Source: Cinclus cinclus (lineage: Eukaryota; Chordata; Aves; Passeriformes; Cinclidae). From it: a DNA stretch of 64,000 bases. A program made the translations under genes and the position numbers. Position 1 is the stretch's first letter. Each line of letters begins with the position of its first letter. Below, in pieces: positions 10,406 through 25,320 of this stretch. The notes beneath the pieces are model-generated. The model was given only the letters and a program-made list of their open reading frames with translations. It did not search any database and was not told where the DNA came from. Where the stretch lies: assembly GCF_963662255.1 (NCBI RefSeq), contig NW_026912178.1, positions 2,108,001 through 2,172,000 of the forward strand, read 5' to 3'.

Positions 10406-12312
10406 GACACCAGGGTTTGTAAAAGGCCCAGTGATGGAATGTTACAGCGCGGGGACCAATAGAAGCAAGGATCTATTATGCCACCATGGAGGCCAAGAAT
10501 CAAATGATTCATTGTGACATCAAGTGGCCTAAAAGGGCATGGGATGCATTGTGACACCACAGGGGTTAAGAGAAGCAAGGAACCATTGTGACCCAAGGGA
10601 GGCTAACAATCTAATGATCCCTTGTGGCACCAGGGGGTATAAAAAGGGTCAGGGATGGATTGTTACAGCACGGGGACCAATAGAATCAAGGAACGATTAT
10701 GCCACCATGGAGGCCTACCATCAAATGATTCATTGTGACATCAAGTGGCCTAAAAGGGCATGGGATGCATTGTGACACCACAGGGGTTAAGAGAAGCAAG
10801 GAACCATTGTGACCCATTGGAGGCTATCAATCTAATGACCCCTTGTGGCACCAGGGGGTATAAAAAGGGCCAGGGATGGATTGTTGTAGCACGGGGAGCA
10901 ATAGAAGCAAGGATCTATTATGCCACCATGGAGGCCAAGAATCAAATGATTCATTGTGACATCAAGTGGCCTAAAAGGGCATGGGATGCATTTTGACACC
11001 ACAGGGGTTAAGAGAAGCAAGGAACCATTGAGACCCAAGGGAGGCTAAAAATCTAATGATCCCTTGTGGCACCAGGGGTTGTAAAAGGGCCAGGGATGAA
11101 TTGTGAAAGCATGGGGCCCAATAAAGACATGGAAATATTATGACACCATAGAGGCCAAGAATCAAGTGATTCATTGTAACACCAAGTGGCCTAAAAGGGC
11201 ATGGGATGCATTGTGACACCATAGAGGGTAAGAGAAGCAAGGAACCATTGTGACCCAATGCAGGCTAACAATCTAATGATCCCTTGTGGCACCAGGGGGT
11301 ATAAAAAGGGCCAGGGATGGATTTTTACAGCACGGGGACCAATAGAAGCAAGGATCGATTATGCCACCATGGAGGCCAACCATCAAATGATTCATTGCGA
11401 CATCAAGTGGCCTAAAAGGGCATGGGATGCATTGTGACATCACAGGGGTTAAGAGAATCAAGGAACCATTGTGACCCAAGGGAGGCTAACAATCTAATGA
11501 TCCCTTGTGGCACCAGGGGGTATAAAAAGGCCCAGTGATGGATTGTTACAGCACGGGGACCAATAGAATCAAGGAACGATTATGCCACCATGGAGGCCAA
11601 GAATCCAATGATTCATTGTGACATCAAGTGGCCTAAAAGGGCATGGGATGCATTGTGACACCACAGGGGTTAAGAGAAACAAGGCACTATTGTGACCCAA
11701 TGGAGGCTAACAATCTAATGATCCCTTGTGGCACCAGGGGTTGTAAAAGGGCCAGGGATGAATTGTGAAAGCATGGGGCCCAATAAAGACATGGAAATAT
11801 TATGACACCATAGAGGCCAAGAATCAAGTGATTCATTGTAACACCAAGTGGCCCAAAATGGCATGGGATGCATTGTGACACCATAGAGGTTAAGAGAAGC
11901 AAGGAACCATTGAGACCCAATGCAGGCTAACAATCTAATGATCCCTTGTGGCACCAGGGGGTATAAAAAGGGCCAGTGATGGATTGTTACAGCACGGGGA
12001 CCAATAGAAGCAAGGATCTATTATGCCACCATGGAGGCCAAGTATCAAATGATTCATTGTGACATCAAGTGGCCTAAAAGGGCATGGGATGCATTGTGAC
12101 ACCACAGGGGTTAAGAGAAGCAAGGAACCATTGAGACCCAAGGGAGGCTAACCATCTAATGATCCCTTGTGGCACCAGGGGGTATAAAAAGGCCAGTGAT
12201 GGATTGTTACAGCACGGGGACCAATAGAAGCAAGGATCTATTATGCCACCATGGAGGCCAAGAATCAAATGATTCATTGCGACATCAAGTGGCCTAAAAG
12301 GGCATGGGATGC

Positions 12313-13194
12313 ATTTTGACACCTCAGGGGTTAAGAGAAGCAAGGAACCATTGTGACCCAAGGGAGGCTAACAATCTAATGATCCCTTGTGGCACCAGGG
12401 GTGGTAAAAGGGCCAGGGATGAATTGTGAAAGCATGGGGCACAATAAAGACATGGAAATATTATGACACCATAGAGGCCAAGAATCAAGTGATTCATTGT
12501 AACACCAAGTGGCCTAAAAGGGCATGGGATGCATTGTGACAGCATAGAGGTTAAGAGAAGCAAGGAACCATTGTGACCCAATGCAGGCTAACAATCTAAT
12601 GATCCCTTGTGGCACCAGGGGGTATAAAAAGTGTCAGGGATGGATTGTTGTAGCACGGGGAACAATAGAAGCAAGGATCTATTATGCCACCATGGAGGCC
12701 AACCATCAAATGATTCATTGTGACATAAAGTGGCCTAAAAGGGCATGGGATGCATTGTGACACCACAGGGGTTAAGAGAAACAAGGCACTATTGTGACCC
12801 AATGCAGGCTAACAATCTAATGATCCCTTGTGGCACCAGGGGTGGTAAAAGGGCCAGGGATGAATTGTGAAAGCATGGGGCACAATAAAGACATGGAAAT
12901 ATTATGACACCATAGAGGCCAAGAATCAAGTGATTCATTGTAACACCAAGTGGCCTAAAAGGGCATGGGATGCATTGTGACAGCATAGAGGTTAAGAGAA
13001 GCAAGGAACCATTGTGACCCAATGCAGGCTAACAATCTAATGATCCCTTGTGGCACCAGGGGGTATAAAAAGTGTCAGGGATGGATTGTTGTAGCACGGG
13101 GAACAATAGAAGCAAGGATCTATTATGCCACCATGGAGGCCAACCATCAAATGATTCATTGTGACATCAAGTGGACTAAAAGGGCATGGGATGC
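12313..13194. repeat. Tandem dimer, two copies of 441 bp
   Basis: 12313-12753 and 12754-13194 are two copies of an AATAAA-class plus TATA-class monomer pair. Both share GTGGTAAAAGGGCC, GGGGCACAATAAAG and TATAAAAAGTGTCAGGG. The homologous place at 16945-17385 (offset 4,632) has only one copy. The flanks to the right then align at 4,191, and the difference is exactly 441 bp. Confidence 0.85.
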
Positions 13195-14076
13195 ATTGTG
13201 ACACCACAGGGGTTAAGAGAAACAAGGCACTATTGTGACCCAATGCAGGCTAACAATCTAATGATCCCTTGTGGCACCAGGGGTGGTAAAAGGGCCAGGG
13301 ATAAATTCTGAAAGCATGGGGCCCAATAAAGACATGGAAATATTATGACACCTTGGAGGCCAAGAATCAAGTGATTCATTGTAACACCAAGTGGCCTAAA
13401 AGGGCATGGGATGCATTGTGACACCATAGAGGTTAAGAGAAGCAAGGAACCATTGTGACCCAATGCAGGCTAACAATCTAATGATCCCTTGTGGCACCAG
13501 GGGGTATAAAAAGGGCCAGTGATGGATTGTTACAGCACGGGGACCAATAGAAGCAAGGATCTATTATGCCACCATGGAGGCCAAGAATCAAATGATTCAT
13601 TGTGACATAAAGTGGCCTAAAAGGGCATGGGATGCATTGTGACACCACAGGGGTTAAGAGAAGCAAGGAATCATTGTGACCCAATGCAGGCTAACAATCT
13701 AATGATCCCTTGTGACACCAGGGTTTGTAAAAGGCCCAGTGTTGGAATGTTACAGCACGGGGACCAATAGAAGCAAGGATCTATTATGCCACCATGGAGG
13801 CCAACCATCAAATGATTCATTGTGACATCAAGTGGCCTAAAAGGGCATGGGATGCATTGTGACACCACAGAGGTTAAGAGAAGCAAGGAACCATTGTGAC
13901 CCAAGGGAGGCTAACAATCTAATGATCCCTTGTGGCACCAGGGGGTATAAAAAGGCCCAGTGATGGATTGTTACAGCACGGGGACCAATAGAATCAAGGA
14001 ACGATTATGCCACCATGGAGGCCATGAATCCAATGATTCATTGTGACATCAAGTGGCCTAAAAGGGCATGGGATGC

Positions 14077-16503
14077 ATTGTGACACCACAGGGGTTAAGA
14101 GAAACAAGGCACTATTGTGACCCAATGGAGGCTAACAATCTAATGATCCCTTGTGGCACCAGGGGTTGTAATAGGGCCAGGGATGAATTGTGAAAGCATG
14201 GGGCCCAATAAAGACATGGAAATATTATGACACCATAGAGGCCAAGAATCAAGTGATTCATTGTAACACCAAGTGGCCCAAAATGGCATGGGATGCATTG
14301 TGACAGCATAGAGGTTAAGAGAAGCAAGGAACCATTGAGACCCAATGCAGGCTAACAATCTAATGATCCCTTGTGGCACCAGGGGGTATAAAAAGGGCCA
14401 GGGATGGATTGTTACAGCACGGGGACCAATAGAAGCAAGGATCTATTATGCCACCATGGAGGCCAAGAATCAAATGATTCATTGTGACATCAAGTTGCCT
14501 AAAAGGGCATGGGATGCATTGTGACAGCATAGAGGTTAAGAGAAGCAAGGAAACATTTTGACCCAACGCAGGCTAACAATCTAATCATCCCTTGTGGCAC
14601 CAGGGGGTATAAAAAGGGCCAGGGATGGATTGTTACAGCACGGGGACCAATAGAAGCAAGGATCTATTATGCCACCATGGAGGCCAACCATCAAATGATT
14701 CATTGCGACATCAAGTGGCCTAAAAGGGCATGGGATGCATTTTGACACCACAGGGGTTAAGAGAAGCAAGGAACCATTGTGACCCACGGGAAGCTAACAA
14801 TCTAATGATCCCTTGTGGCACCAGGGGGTATAAAAAGGTTCAGGGATGGATTGTTGTAGCACGGGGATCAATAGAAGCAAGGATCTATTATGCCACCATG
14901 GAGGCCAACCATCAAATGATTCATTGTGACATCAAGTGGCCTAAAAGGGCATGGGATGCATTGTGACACCACAGAGGTTAAGAGAAGCAAGGAACCATTG
15001 TGACCCAATGCAGGCTAACAATCTAATGATCCCTTGTGACACCAGGGTTTGTAAAAGGCCCAGTGATGGAATGTTACAGCACGGGGACCAATAGAAGCAA
15101 GGATCTATTATGCCACCATGGAGGCCAAGAATCAAATGATTCATTGTGACATCAAGTGGCCTAAAAGGACATGGGATGCATTGTGACAACACAGGGGTTA
15201 AGAGAAGCAAGGAACCATTGTGACCCAAGGGAGGCTAACAATCTAATGATCCCTTGTGGCACCAGGGGGTATAAAAAGGCCCAGTGATGGATTGTTACAG
15301 CACGGGGACCAATAGAATCAAGGAACGATTATGCCACCATGGAGGCCAAGAATCAAATGATTCATTGTAACATGAAGTGGCCAAAAAGTGCATGGGATGC
15401 ATTGTGACACCACAGGGGTTAAGAGAAGCAAGGAACCATTGTGACCCATTGGAGGCTATCAATCTAATGATCCCTTGTGGCACCAGGGGGTATTAAAAGG
15501 GCCAGGGAAGGATTGTTGCAGCACGGGGATCAATAGAAGCAAGGATCTATTATGCCACCATGGAGGCCAAGAATCAAATGATTCATTGTGACATCAAGTG
15601 GCCTAAAAGGGCATGGGATGCATTGTGACACCACAGGGGTTAAGAGAAACAAGGCACTATTGTGACCCAATGGAGGCTAACAATCTAATGATCCCTTGTG
15701 GCACCAGGGGTTGTAAAAGGGCCAGGGATGAATTGTGAAAGCATGGGGCCCAATAAAGACATGGAAATATTATGACACCATAGAGGCCAAGAATCAAGTG
15801 ATTCATTGTAACACCAAGTGGCCCAAAATGGCATGGGATGCATTGTGACACCATAGAGGTTAAGAGAAGCAAGGAACCATTGTGACCCAATGCAGGCTAA
15901 CAATCTAATGATCCCTTGTGGCACCAGGGGGTATAAAAAGGGCCAGGGATGGATTGTTACAGCACGGGGACCAATAGAAGCAAGGATCTATTATGCCACC
16001 ATGGAGGCCAAGTATCAAATGATTCATTGTGACATCAAGTGGCCTAAAAGGGCATGGGATGCATTGTGACACCACAGGGGTTAAGAGAAGCAAGGAACCA
16101 TTGAGACCCAAGGGAGGCTAACCATCTAATGATCCCTTGTGGCACCAGGGGGTATAAAAAGGCCAGTGAGGGATTGTTACAGCACGGGGACCAATAGAAG
16201 CAAGGATCTATTATGCCACCATGGAGGCCAACCATCAAATGATTCATTGCGACATCAAGTGGCCTAAAAGGGCATGGGATGCATTTTGACACCACAGGGG
16301 TTAAGAGAAGCAAGGAACCATTGTGACCCAATGCAGGCTAACAATCTAATGATCCCTTGTGACACCAGGGGGTATAAAAAGGTTCAGGGATGGATTGTTG
16401 TAGCACGGGGACCAATAGAAGCAAGGATCTATTATGCCACCATGGAGGCCAAGAATCAAATGATTCATTGTGACATCAAGTGGCCTAAAAGGGCATGGGA
16501 TGC
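14077..16503. repeat. Second copy of the 11-monomer block
   Basis: Partner of 1286-3712. It differs by scattered single bases, for example TTGTGACATC at about 15588 where the first copy has TTGCGACATC near 2797. The sequence to its left (13675-14076) matches 1-402, so the four monomers 403-1285 are absent from this copy. Confidence 0.85.
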
Positions 16504-19500
16504 ATTGTGACACCACAGGGGTTAAGAGAAACAAGGCACTATTGGGACCCAAGGGAGGCTAACAATCTAATGATCCCTTGTGGCACCAGGGGTGGTAAAA
16601 GGGCCAGGGATGAATTTTGAAAGCATGGGGCCCAATAAAGCCATGGAAATATTATGACACCATAGAGGCCAAGAATCAAGTGATTCATTGTAACACCAAG
16701 TGGCCTAAAAGGGCATGGGATGCATTGTGACAGCACAGAGGTTAAGAGAAGCAAGGAACCATTGTGACCCAAAGGAGGCTAACAATCTAATGATCCCTTG
16801 TGGCACCAGGGGGTATAAAAAGGGCCAGGGATGGATTGTTACAGCACGGGGACCAATAGAAGCAAGGATCTATTATGCCACCATGGAGGCCAAGAATCAA
16901 ATGATTCATTGCGACATCAAGTGGCCTAAAAGGGCATGGGATGCATTTTGACACCTCAGGGGTTAAGAGAAGCAAGGAACCATTGTGACCCAAGGGAGGC
17001 TAACAATCTAATGATCCCTTGTGGCACCAGGGGTGGTAAAAGGGCCAGGGATGAATTGTGAAAGCATGGGGCACAATAAAGACATGGAAATATTATGACA
17101 CCATAGAGGCCAAGAATCAAGTGATTCATTGTAACACCAAGTGGCCTAAAAGGGCATGGGATGCATTGTGACAGCATAGAGGTTAAGAGAAGCAAGGAAC
17201 CATTGTGACCCAATGCAGGCTAACAATCTAATGATCCCTTGTGGCACCAGGGGGTATAAAAAGTGTCAGGGATGGATTGTTGTAGCACGGGGACCAATAG
17301 AAGCAAGGATCTATTATGCCACCATGGAGGCCAACCATCAAATGATTCATTGTGACATCAAGTGGCCTAAAAGGGCATGGGATGCATTGTGACACCACAG
17401 GGGTTAAGAGAAACAAGGCACTATTGTGACCCAATGCAGGCTAACAATCTAATGATCCCTTGTGGCACCAGGGGTGGTAAAAGGGCCAGGGATAAATTCT
17501 GAAAGCATGGGGCCCAATAAAGACATGGAAATATTATGACACCTTGGAGGCCAAGAATCAAGTGATTCATTGTAACACCAAGTGGCCTAAAAGGGCATGG
17601 GATGCATTGTGACACCACAGAGGTTAAGAGAAGCAAGGAACCATTGTGACCCAATGCAGGCTAACAATCTAATGATCCCTTGTGGCACCAGGGGGTATAA
17701 AAAGGGCCAGTGATGGATTGTTACAGCACGGGGACCAATAGAAGCAAGGATCTATTATGCCACCATGGAGGCCAAGAATCAAATGATTCATTGTGACATA
17801 AAGTGGCCTAAAAGGGCATGGGATGCATTGTGACACCACAGGGGTTAAGAGAAGCAAGGAATCATTGTGACCCAATGCAGGCTAACAATCTAATGATCCC
17901 TTGTGACACCAGGGTTTGTAAAAGGCCCAGTGATGGAATGTTACAGCACGGGGACCAATAGAAGCAAGGATCTATTATGCCACCATGGAGGCCAAGAATC
18001 AAATGATTCATTGTGACATCAAGTGGCCTAAAAGGGCATGGGATGCATTGTGACACCACAGAGGTTAAGAGAAGCAAGGAACCATTGTGACCCAAGGGAG
18101 GCTAACAATCTAATGATCCCTTGTGGCACCAGGGGGTATAAAAAGGCCCAGTGATGGATTGTTACAGCACGGGGACCAATAGAATCAAGGAATGATTATG
18201 CCACCATGGAGGCCATGAATCCAATGATTCATTGTAACATGAAGTGGCCAAAAAGTGCATGGGATGCATTGTGACACCACAGGGGTTAAGAGAAACAAGG
18301 CACTATTGTGACCCAATGCAGGCTAACAATCTAATGATCCCTTGTGGCACCAGGGGTTGTAAAAGGGCCAGGGATGAATTGTGAAAGCATGGGGCCCAAT
18401 AAAGACATGGAAATATTATGACACCATAGAGGCCAAGAATCAAGTGATTCATTGTAACACCAAGTGGCCTAAAAGGGCATGGGATGCATTGTGACACCAT
18501 AGAGGTTAAGAGAAGCAAGGAAACATTGAGACCCAATGCAGGCTAACAATCTAATGATCCCTTGTGGAACCACGGGGTATAAAAAGGGCCAGTGATGGAT
18601 TGTAACAGCACGGGGACCAATAGTAGCTAGGATCTATTATGCCACCATGGAGGCCAAGAATCAAATGATTCATTGTGACATCAAGTGGCCTAAAAGGGCA
18701 AGGGATGGATTGTGACACCACAGGGGTTAAGAGAAGCAAGGAACCATTGAGACCCAAGGGAGGCTAACAATCTAATGATCCCTTGTGGCACCAGGGGGTA
18801 TAAAAAGGGCCAGTGATGGATTGTTACAGCACGGGGACCAATAGAAACAAGGATCTATTATGCCACCATGGAGGCCAACCATCAAATGATTCATTGCGAC
18901 ATCAAGTGGCCTAAAAGGGCATGGGATGCATTTTGACACCACAGGGGTTAAGAGAAGCAAGAAACCATTGTGACCCAAGGGAGGCTAACAATCTAATGAT
19001 CCCTTGTGGCACCAGGGCGTATAAAAAGGGTCAGGGATGGATTGTTGTAGCACGGGGACCAATAGAAGCAAGGATCTATTATGCCACCATGGAGGCCAAC
19101 CATCAAATGATTCATTGTGACATCAAGTGGCCTAAAAGGGCATGGGATGCATTGTGACACCACAGGGGTTAAGAGAAACAAGGCACTATTGTGACCCAAT
19201 GCAGGCTAACAATCTAATGATCCCTTGTGGCACCAGGGGTGGTAAAAGGGCCAGGGATGAATTGTGAAAGCATGGGGCCCAATAAAGACATGGAAATATT
19301 ATGGCACCATAGAGGCCAAGAATCAAGTGATTCATTGTAACACCAAGTGGCCTAAAAGGGCATGGGATACATTGTGACACCATAGAGGGTAAGAGAAGCA
19401 AGGAATCATTGAGACCCAATGCAGGCTAACAATCTAATGATCCCTTGTGGCACCAGGGTTTGTAAAAGGCCCAGTGATGGATTGTTACAGCACGGGGACC

Positions 19501-22500
19501 AATAGAAGCAAGGATCTATTATGCCACCATGGAGGCCAAGAATCAAATGATTCATTGTGACATCAAGTGGCCTAAAAGTGCATGGGATGCACTGTGACAC
19601 CACAGGGGTTAAGAGAAGCAAGGAACCATTGTGACCCAAGGGAGGCTAACAATCTAATGGTCCCTTGTGACACCAGGGGTTGTAAAAGGGCCAGGGATGG
19701 ATTGTTACAGCACGGGGACCAATACAAGCAAGGATCTATTATGCCACCATGGAGGCCAACCATCAAATGATTCATTGCGACATCAAGTGGCCTAAAAGGG
19801 CATGGGATGCATTTTGACACCACAGGGGTTAAGAGAAGCAAGGAACCATTGTGACCCAATGCAGGCTAACAATCTAATGATCCCTTGTGGCACCAGGGGG
19901 TATAAAAAGGGCCAGGGATGGATTGTTGTAGCACGGGGATCAATAGATGCAAGGATCTATTATGCCACCATGGAGGCCAACCATCAAATGATTCATTGTG
20001 ACATCAAGTGGCCTAAAAGTGCATGGGATGCATTGTGACACCACAGGAGTTAAGAGAAACAAGGCACTATGTTGACCCAATGCAGGCTAACAGTCTAATG
20101 ATCCCTTGTGGCACCAGGGGTTGTAAAAGGGGCAGGGATGAATTGTGAAAGAATGGGGCCCAATAAAGGCATGGAAATATTATGACACCATAGAGGCCAA
20201 GAATCAAATGATTCATTGTAACATCAAGTGGCCTAAAAGGGCATGGGATGCATTGTGACAGCATAGAGGTTAAGAGAAGCAAGGAACCATTGTGACCCAA
20301 TGCAGGCTAACAATCTAATGATCCCTTGTGGCACCAGGGGGTATAAAAAGTGTCAGGGATGGATTGTTGTAGCACGGGGACCAATAGAAGCAAGGATCTA
20401 TTATGCCACCATGGAGGCCAAGAATCAAATGTTTCATTGCGACATCAAGTGGCCTAAAAGGGCATGGGATGCATTTTGACACCACAGGGGTTAAGAGAAG
20501 CAAGGAACCATTGTGACCCAATGCAGGCTAACAATCTAATGATCCCTTGTGGCACCAGGGGGTATAAAAAGGGCCAGTGATGGATTGTTGCAGAACGGGG
20601 ACCAATAGAAGCAAGGATCTATTATGCCACCATGGAGGCCACGAATCAAATGATTCATTGCGACATGAAGTGGCCTAAAAGGGCATGGGATGCATTTTGA
20701 CACCATAGTTGCTACGAGAATCAAGGAACCATTGTGACCCAATGCAGGCTAAAAATCTAATGATCCCTGTTGACACCAGGGGTTGTAATAGGGCCAGGGA
20801 TGAATTGTGGAAGCATGGGGCCCAATAAAGACATGGAAATATTATGACACCATGGAGGCCAAGAATCAAATGATTCATTGTAACACCAAGTGGACTAAAA
20901 GGGCATGGGATGCATTGTGACACCACAGAGGTTAAGAGAAGCAAGGAACCATTGTGACCCAATGCAGGCTAACAATCTAATGATCCCTTGTCACACAAGG
21001 TGTTGTAAAAGGGCCAGGGATGAATTGTGAAAGCATGGGGCCCAATAGAAGCAAGGATCTATTATGCCACCATGGAGGCCAAGAATCAAATGATTCATTG
21101 TGACATCAAGTGGCCTAAAAGGGCATGGGATGCATTGTGACACCACAGGGGTTAAGAGAAGCAAGGATCCATTGTGACCCAATGGAGGGTAATAATCCCA
21201 GGATGCCATTTGACACCAGGGGGCGTAAAAGGGCCAGGGATGAATTGTGACAGCATGGGGCCCAATAGAAACAAGGAACCATTATGCCACCATGGAGGCC
21301 AAGAATCAAATGATTCATTGTGACATCAAGTGGCCTAAAAGGGCATGGGATGCATTGTGACACCACTGAGGTTAAGAGAAACAAGGCACTATTGTGACCC
21401 AATGCAGGCTAACAATCTAATGATCCCTTGTGACACCAGGGTTTGTAAAAGGCCCAGTGATGGAATGTTACAGCACGGGGACCAATAGAAGCAAGGATCT
21501 ATTTTGCCACCATGGAGGCCAAGAATCAAATGATTCATTGTGACATCAAGTGGCCTAAAAGGGCATGGGATGCATTGTGACACCACAGAGGTTAAGAGAA
21601 GCAAGGAACCATTGTGACCCAAGGGAGGCTAACAATCTAATGATCCCTTATGGCACCAGGGGGTATAAAAAGCGTCAGGGATGGATTGTTACAGCACGGG
21701 GACCAATAGAATCAAGGATCTATTATGCCACCATGGAGGCCAAGAATCAAATGATTCATTGTAAAATGAAGTGGCCAAAAAGTGCATGGGATGCATTGTG
21801 ACACCACAGGTGTTAAGAGAAGCAAGGAACAATTGTGACCCAATGGAGGTTATCAATCTAATGACCCCTTGTGGCACCAGGGGATATTAAAAGGGCCAGG
21901 GATGGATTGTTGTAGCACGGGGACCAATAGAAGCAAGGATCTATTATGCCACCATGGAGGCCAACCATCAAATGATTCATTGTGACATCAAGTGGCCTAA
22001 AAGGGCATGGGATGCATTGTGACACCACAGGGGTTAAGAGAAACAAGGCACTATTTTGACCCAAGGGAGGCTAACAATCTAATGATCCCTTGTGACACCA
22101 GGGGTTGTAATAGGGCCAGGGATGAATTGTGACAGCATGGGGCCCAATAGAAACAAGGAGCGATTATGCCACCATCGAGGCCAAGAATCAAGTGATTCAT
22201 TGTAACACCAAGTGGCCTAAAAGGGCATGGGATGCATTGTGACACCATAGAGGTTAAGAGCAGCAAGGAGCCATTGAGAACCAAAGCAGGCTAACAATCT
22301 AATGATCCCTTGTGGCACCAGGGGGTTTAAAAAGGTCCAGAGATGGATTGTTACAGCACGGGGACCAATAGAAGCAAGGATCTATTATGCCACCATGAAG
22401 GCCAAGAATCAAATGATTCATTGCGACATGAAGTGGCCTAAAAGGGCATGGGATGCATTTTGACACCACAGGGGCTACGAGAATCAAGGAACCATTGTGA

Positions 22501-22580
22501 CCCAATGCAGGCTAAAAATCTAATGATCCCTGTTGACACCAGGGGTTGTAATAGGGCCAGGGATGAATTGTGGAAGCATG

Positions 22581-24270
22581 GGGTACAATAAAAACATGGA
22601 AATATTATGACACCATAGAGGCCAAGAATCAAATGATTCATTGTAACACCAAGTGGCGTAAAAGGGCTTGGAATGCATTGTGACACCACAGAGGTTAAGA
22701 GAAGCAAGGAACCATTGTGACCCAATGCAGGCTAACAATCTAATGATCCCTTGTCACACAAGGTGTTGTAAAAGGGCCAGGGATGAATTGTGAAAGCATG
22801 GGGCCCAATAGAAGCAAGGATCTATTATGCCACCATGGAGGCCAAGAATCAAATGATTCATTGTGACATCAAGTGGCCTAAAAGGGCATGGGATGCTTTG
22901 TGACACCACTGAGGTTAAGAGAAGCAAGGCATCATTGTGACCCAATGCAGGCTAACAATCTAATGATCCCTTGTGACACCAGGGTTTGTAAAAGGCCAAG
23001 TGATGGATTGTTACAGCACGGGGACCAATAGAAGCAAGGATCTATTATGCCAACATGGAGGCCAAGAATCAAATGATTCATTGTGACATCAAGTGGCCTA
23101 AAAGGGCATGGGATGCATTGTGACACCATTGAGGTTAAGAGAAGCAAGGCACCATTGTGACCCAATTCAGGCTAACAATCTAATGATCCCTTGTGACACC
23201 AGGGTTTGTAAAAGGCCCAGTGATGGAATGTTACAGCACGGGGACCAATAGAAGCAAGGATCTATTATGTCACCATGAAGGCCAAGAATCAAATGATTCA
23301 TTGTGACATCAAGTGGCCTAAAAGGGCATGGGATGCATTGTGACACCACAGAGGTTAAGAGAAGCAAGGAACCATTGTGACCCAAGGGAGTATAAAAATC
23401 TAATGATCCCTGTTGACACCAGGGTTTGTAAAAGGCCCAGTGATGGAATGTTACAGCACGGGGTACAATAAAAACATGGAAATATTATGACACCATAGAG
23501 GCCAAGAATCAAATGATTCATTGTAACACCAAGTGGCGTAAAAGGGCTTGGAATGCATTGTGACACCACAGAGGTTAAGAGAAGCAAGGAACCATTGTGA
23601 CCCAATGCAGGCTAACAATCTAATGATCCCTTGTCACACAAGGTGTTGTAAAAGGGCCAGGGATGAATTGTGAAAGCATGGGGCCCAATAGAAGCAAGGA
23701 TCTATTATGCCACCATGGAGGCCAAGAATCAAATGATTCATTGTGACATCAAGTGGCCTAAAAGGGCATGGGATGCTTTGTGACACCACTGAGGTTAAGA
23801 GAAGCAAGGCATCATTGTGACCCAATGCAGGCTAACAATCTAATGATCCCTTGTGACACCAGGGTTTGTAAAAGGCCAAGTGATGGATTGTTACAGCACG
23901 GGGACCAATAGAAGCAAGGATCTATTATGCCAACATGGAGGCCAAGAATCAAATGATTCATTGTGACATCAATTGGCCTAAAAGGGCATGGGATGCATTG
24001 TGACACCATTGAGGTTAAGAGAAGCAAGGCACCATTGTGACCCAATTCAGGCTAACAATCTAATGATCCCTTGTGACACCAGGGTTTGTAAAAGGCCCAG
24101 TGATGGAATGTTACAGCACGGGGACCAATAGAAGCAAGGATCTATTATGTCACCATGAAGGCCAAGAATCAAATGATTCATTGTGACATCAAGTGGCCTA
24201 AAAGGGCATGGGATGCATTGTGACACCACAGAGGTTAAGAGAAGCAAGGAACCATTGTGACCCAAGGGAG
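22581..24270. repeat. Four-monomer (880-bp) tandem duplication
   Basis: 22581-23390 matches 23461-24270 at offset 880 bp. The match is almost perfect: one difference I noticed is G at 23093 against T at 23973 (AAGTGG/AATTGG). The 70 bases between (23391-23460) are a chimera that joins a GTTGACACC-type C to a GGATGTTACAGCACG-type D. Such near identity indicates a recent event. Confidence 0.88.
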
Positions 24271-25320
24271 GATAACAATCTAATGACCCCTTGTGACACC
24301 AGGGGTTGTAAAAGGGCCAGGGATGAATTGTGAAAGCATGGGGCCCAAGAAAAACATGGAAACATTATGACACCATAGAGGCCAAGACTCAAATGATTCA
24401 TTGTAACACCAAGTGGCCTAAAAGGGCATGGGATGCATTGTGACACCACAGAGGTTAAGAGAAGCAAGGAACCATTGTGACCCAATGCAGGCTAACAATC
24501 TAATGATCCCTTTTGACACCAGGGGGCGCAAAAGGACCACGGATGAACTGTGACAGCATGGGGACGTATAGAAGCAAGGATCTATTATGACACCATGAAG
24601 GCCAAGAATCAAATGATTCATTGTGACATCAAGTGGCCTAAAAGGGCTTGGAATGCATTGTGACACCACAGAGGTTAAGAGAAGCAAGGAACCATTGTGA
24701 CCCAATGGAGGCTAACAATCTAATGATCCCCTGTGACACCAGGGGTTGTAATAGGGCCAGGGATGAATTGTGAAAGCATGGGGCACAATAAATCATGGAA
24801 ATATTATGACACCTTAGAGGCCAAGACTCAAATGATTCATTGTAACACCAAGTGGCCTAAAAGGGCATGGGATGCATTGTGACACCACAGGGGTTAAGAG
24901 AAGCAAGGATCCATTGTGACCCAATGCAGGCTAACAATCTAAGAATCCCTTTTGACACCAGGGGTCGTAAGAGGACCACGGATGAACTGTGACAGCATGG
25001 GGACCTATAGAAGCCAGGATCTATTATGACACCATGAAGGCCAAGAATCAAATGATTCATTGTGACATCAAGTGGCCTAGAAGGGCTTGGAATGCATTGT
25101 GACACCACAGAGGTTAAGAGAAGCAGGGAACCATTGTGACCCAATGCAGGCTAACAATCTAATGATCCCTGTTGACACCAGGGTTTGTAAAAGGCCCAGT
25201 GATGGAATGTTACAGCACGGGGACCAATAGAGGCAAGGATCTATTATGCCACCATGAAGGCCAAGAATCAAATGATTCATTGTGACATCAAGTGGCCTAA
25301 AAGGGCATGGGATGCATTGT

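Larger units (their letters stand above)
1..22580. repeat. Region I: mosaic of TATA and AATAAA class monomers
   Basis: No gene is present. The stretch is about 102 monomers, mainly the TATA class interspersed with the AATAAA class and a TTTGTAAAAGGCCC class. It contains several block duplications with integral monomer offsets (441, 883, 1,765, 4,191/4,632, 12,791 and 17,865 bp), listed separately. The GCGCAAAAG and AAAACCTGG classes are missing here. Confidence 0.85.
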
